Of a stretch of DNA of 7,546 nucleotides, positions 5,295-7,546 are shown piece by piece; positions within the stretch are counted from its first letter, which is position 1, and each line of letters begins with the position of its first letter. The notes beneath the pieces were generated by a model. That model searched no databases. It had not been told where the DNA came from and worked only from the letters and a program-made list of their open reading frames with translations. Source of the DNA: a bacterium (GTDB taxonomy: Bacteria > Hydrogenedentota > Hydrogenedentia > Hydrogenedentiales > SLHB01). The position numbers and the translations under genes were made by a program. The DNA lies in assembly GCA_024231375.1 (NCBI GenBank), contig JAAEQP010000411.1:1-7546 (forward strand), written 5' to 3'.

Positions 5295-7337
5295 ATGCGG
5301 GCGCCCGACACAGATCTGCTCAAACGATTCATCGAGAGTTTCCACAAGGGCATCGCGGCCGAAATGGACGCCATGCGGCAGCGGCTTGGGCCTTTTGAGG
5401 CACCGGTGAGGAACGGGCGCGCGGCGGGCATGGACCGGTCCGAGGGCCACGAAAGCACGCTGTACGACTTCGATCTGGCCGCGCCGAACGACAAACTCTT
5501 GCCGGGGATCGAGTGTACGCTGGCGTTTCAGGGGGGCGAGTACCTGGTGTCCGTGGTGTCGGTGGACCGCACCGGGGTACGAATCGCGTGTCCCCACACC
5601 ATTCCCCTGGGCGACCGGTCGTATACACTCGTCATCTACCCATGGTTCTTGTACGAACGGCTTCGGAGGGCGTTGGAATCGCTGCTGGAACGCGACGTGA
5701 CAACCCTGGCGAACGCCTTCGCCGTGTTCGGCAAGGCCGCGGCCCGGATTGCGGCCACGGGACTCGTGGTGCCGCACGCGGAACTCAACGACAGCCAACG
5801 GCGCGCTGTGCAGCTCTGTTGCGACCGGTCGCTGGCGTTCGTGTGGGGACCGCCGGGCACGGGCAAGACCACGACCCTCGGACATATTGTGACGGAACTG
5901 TTGGCCCATGGCCACCGCGTCCTCATCACGTCGACCACCAACGCGGCCGTGGACCAAGCTTTAGCCAAGTTGCTGAGTCTGGACGCGGCGCAGCCGTACC
6001 ATGAGGACGGCCGGATTGTGCGCGTGGGTCAGGCGCAGGCGCCTACCTTGGGCGCGGGACTCGACGAGGTGGCGCGGAGGCTCAATGACCGCGCCCATCG
6101 GCAACTCGAACGATGGCGGACGCGTGTCGTGGAAGCCCGGACCCAACGGGGTCAATGCGAGCGGATTCTTGACAAGCTGGAGACGGAGGCCCAGCCGTTC
6201 CAGGACGATCTGTTTGCCCAGGCGCGTCCGAACACGCTCGCGGAATGGGACCTCACCCCCGTGTTTTCCGCGACCCGCACCGCGGGCATACTGGCGATGG
6301 ACCCGAATATGCGGGTCCGGGCGGTGGAACGGAGAAGACGCGACCTGGAGCGCGTCGTAGCGTTGGCGGCGGATCGTATCGAGGGCATTTCGGGCGAACT
6401 GCGAGGAAACGAGCGCACCATTGTCCGCAAGGCAAAGGTAGTGCTGGCGACGATGACGAACGTGTATGTGAACCGGTTGATCGAAGGCGACCGGTTCGAC
6501 GTGGTCATCGTCGAAGAAGCGGGGATGGCCGTGTTGCCCGCCTTGTTCTATTGCGCTACGCTGGCCGACGACAAGACGCTGATCGTGGGCGATCCGCGTC
6601 AGTTGCCGCCCATCGTGCAATCCAACGAACGGGTGGTCCACAACGCCATGGGACGGAGCATCTTCGAGGTTACCGTGCCGCAACCCCACGCGTCCGACGC
6701 AGTCGTCATGCTGGACACGCAGTACCGGATGCATCCGCGCATCGGCGATCTGGTGAGCGAACTCTATTACGACGGGAAGCTCGTTCATGGCGCATGCACG
6801 TCGGACCGCACGGCCATCGCGGCCCGTTCACCGCACCCCGGCGCGCCAATCGTCGTGGTGGATACGCAAGGCCGGACCACGTGTGAGGTCCGCGAGGGCG
6901 CGTATTCGCGCTACAACGACACAACGGCCGAGTTCTGCGTCGGCCTCGCCCGGAAGGCCTTGCGTAGCGGCATCGAGACCGTCGCCATCATCACGCCCTA
7001 CGTGGAACAGTCGCGCCGAATCCGGCAGCGGCTTGCGACGGCGAGGTTGGGCGACCGCGTGGAGAGTCACACGGTTCACCGGTTCCAGGGCAATGAACGC
7101 GACTTGGTCATCCTCGATACCGTGGACGCCGCGCCCATGAAACCGGGCGTGCTGCTCACCGGTGCGGGAAAACGCGGCGGCGCCGAGAACCTGCTCAATG
7201 TCAGCATCTCGCGATCACGCGGCAAACTCATCGTCGTAGCGGACGTCGCCTACTTCGCGGGACAGGCGGCATGCAGTGCCATTGACCGGCTGCTCAGACA
7301 AGCCGCGAAGGCGGGGAAGGCTGTTGCGTTGTCGTAG
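5295..7337 (+). CDS. Superfamily 1 (UPF1-like) DNA/RNA helicase
   Basis: A 680-residue cytoplasmic ATPase expected to translocate on single-stranded nucleic acid. All core motifs appear in order: Q motif LNDSQRRAV (164-172), Walker A GPPGTGKT (185-192), motif Ia LITSTTNAAVD (210-220), Walker B VVIVEEAGM (403-411), motif III VGDPRQLPP (431-439), motif IV LDTQYRMHP (473-481), motif V ESHTVHRFQGNERD (590-603) and motif VI NVSISRSRGKLIV (635-647). This is the AAA_11/AAA_12 arrangement of UPF1, SMUBP2 and bacterial relatives. Residues 60-115 look like a small beta-barrel. Residues 262-298 and 340-376 are charged helices, probably a coiled-coil stalk inserted in domain 1A. Walker B has Glu-Glu where Asp-Glu is usual. 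No nuclease domain is fused. The ATG follows GGGGGA by five bases. DNA or RNA preference cannot be told from sequence; with no defence partner visible, a repair or RNA role is equally possible. Confidence 0.9.
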   Translation: MRAPDTDLLKRFIESFHKGIAAEMDAMRQRLGPFEAPVRNGRAAGMDRSEGHESTLYDFDLAAPNDKLLPGIECTLAFQGGEYLVSVVSVDRTGVRIACPHTIPLGDRSYTLVIYPWFLYERLRRALESLLERDVTTLANAFAVFGKAAARIAATGLVVPHAELNDSQRRAVQLCCDRSLAFVWGPPGTGKTTTLGHIVTELLAHGHRVLITSTTNAAVDQALAKLLSLDAAQPYHEDGRIVRVGQAQAPTLGAGLDEVARRLNDRAHRQLERWRTRVVEARTQRGQCERILDKLETEAQPFQDDLFAQARPNTLAEWDLTPVFSATRTAGILAMDPNMRVRAVERRRRDLERVVALAADRIEGISGELRGNERTIVRKAKVVLATMTNVYVNRLIEGDRFDVVIVEEAGMAVLPALFYCATLADDKTLIVGDPRQLPPIVQSNERVVHNAMGRSIFEVTVPQPHASDAVVMLDTQYRMHPRIGDLVSELYYDGKLVHGACTSDRTAIAARSPHPGAPIVVVDTQGRTTCEVREGAYSRYNDTTAEFCVGLARKALRSGIETVAIITPYVEQSRRIRQRLATARLGDRVESHTVHRFQGNERDLVILDTVDAAPMKPGVLLTGAGKRGGAENLLNVSISRSRGKLIVVADVAYFAGQAACSAIDRLLRQAAKAGKAVALS

Positions 7338-7426
7338 CGTTTGAGGGATTCTGAAGGTTGTTCTGACAGGGATACGCGCAGGCAATTGCACTTGGCCGGG
7401 CGGTCGCGGTCATGTGGGATCGTCAT
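7338..7426. other. Non-coding stretch after the helicase
   Basis: No gene or standard terminator is seen. TCATGTG occurs twice (7410-7416 and 7423-7429), and the palindrome GCAATTGC is at 7382-7389. With the following repeat block it makes a gene-free tail reaching the window end. Confidence 0.4.
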
Positions 7427-7525
7427 GTGTGCCACCCTCAAGCGGCAGCTTGTGGGTGTCCGCGTTCACGATGGCAGCCATCCCGCGTTCTGAAGCCACC
7501 CACAACAGTGTTGTGGGTGGCACAC
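7427..7525. repeat. Doublet of related palindromes, REP/BIME-like element
   Basis: Two similar hairpins lie in a 99-bp block bounded by an 11-bp inverted repeat (GTGTGCCACCC at 7427-7437, GGGTGGCACAC at 7515-7525). Hairpin A (7431-7460) pairs GCCACCCTCAAG with CTTGTGGGTGTC with two mismatches. Hairpin B (7495-7521) pairs GCCACCCACAACA with its exact complement around one central base, giving 13-bp arms. The left arms of A and B agree at 10 of 12 positions, as do the right arms, so they look like diverged copies of one unit. No open frame spans the block and no T-tract follows. It lies 90 bp after the helicase gene and may end its transcript. Confidence 0.7.
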
Positions 7526-7546
7526 TTGTTGTAGGGTAGGTTCCGG

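Noticed and set aside
5256..5957. - strand open frame of 233 codons opposite the helicase N-terminus
   Set aside because: It lies antisense to the helicase motifs, has low-complexity His/Arg-rich composition and no recognisable domain.
5961..6788. - strand open frame of 275 codons opposite the helicase core
   Set aside because: It is fully antisense to conserved helicase motifs and has no family resemblance.
5295..7337. Phage-defence system built around the helicase
   Set aside because: No nuclease, methyltransferase, toxin or other defence gene is adjacent in the window; the neighbours are secreted carbohydrate-type genes and repeats.
7427..7525. CRISPR array or attachment site
   Set aside because: There are only two units, each palindromic and diverged, with no regular spacers, no cas gene and no integrase in the window.

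Overview
The window looks like chromosomal DNA from a GC-rich, free-living bacterium. Coding density is high, several genes use GTG starts, and Shine-Dalgarno sites and sigma70-type promoters are recognisable. Two secreted glycoside-hydrolase-like proteins, one of the GxGYxYP family, together with dispersed palindromic repeats suggest a polysaccharide-degrading, environmental lineage such as Planctomycetota, Hydrogenedentota, Verrucomicrobiota or a similar group. That taxonomic guess rests on gene content only and is weak.

Layout. Bases 1-91 hold a perfect 29-bp inverted repeat, probably one copy of a dispersed palindromic element. On the + strand follow pyrE (187-741, orotate phosphoribosyltransferase, de novo pyrimidine synthesis) and a 304-aa cytoplasmic alpha/alpha-toroid protein of unknown function (803-1717). 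The second gene has its own near-consensus promoter, whose -35 box overlaps the pyrE stop codon. Convergent to these, on the - strand, lie two genes for exported proteins. The upstream one (5156 to 3360) is a GxGYxYP-type putative glycoside hydrolase. The downstream one (3089 to 1830) is a TIM-barrel glycosidase-like protein. The 270-bp gap between them is gene-free and rich in short GC hairpins. Divergent from them, on the + strand, is a complete UPF1-like superfamily 1 helicase (5295-7337). The last 209 bases carry no gene but hold a pair of related palindromes (7427-7525).

How the genes fit together. The two - strand genes are the only pair with a plausible shared purpose: both products are exported and both look carbohydrate-directed. 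No transporter, regulator or sulfatase accompanies them in the window. pyrE is housekeeping and separated from other pyrimidine genes. The toroid protein and the helicase have no partner gene here that would define their role. I do not see a convincing new multi-gene system. The best leads are the two repeat families, the structured gap between the secreted enzymes, the uncharacterised toroid protein, and the stand-alone helicase with a variant Walker B motif.
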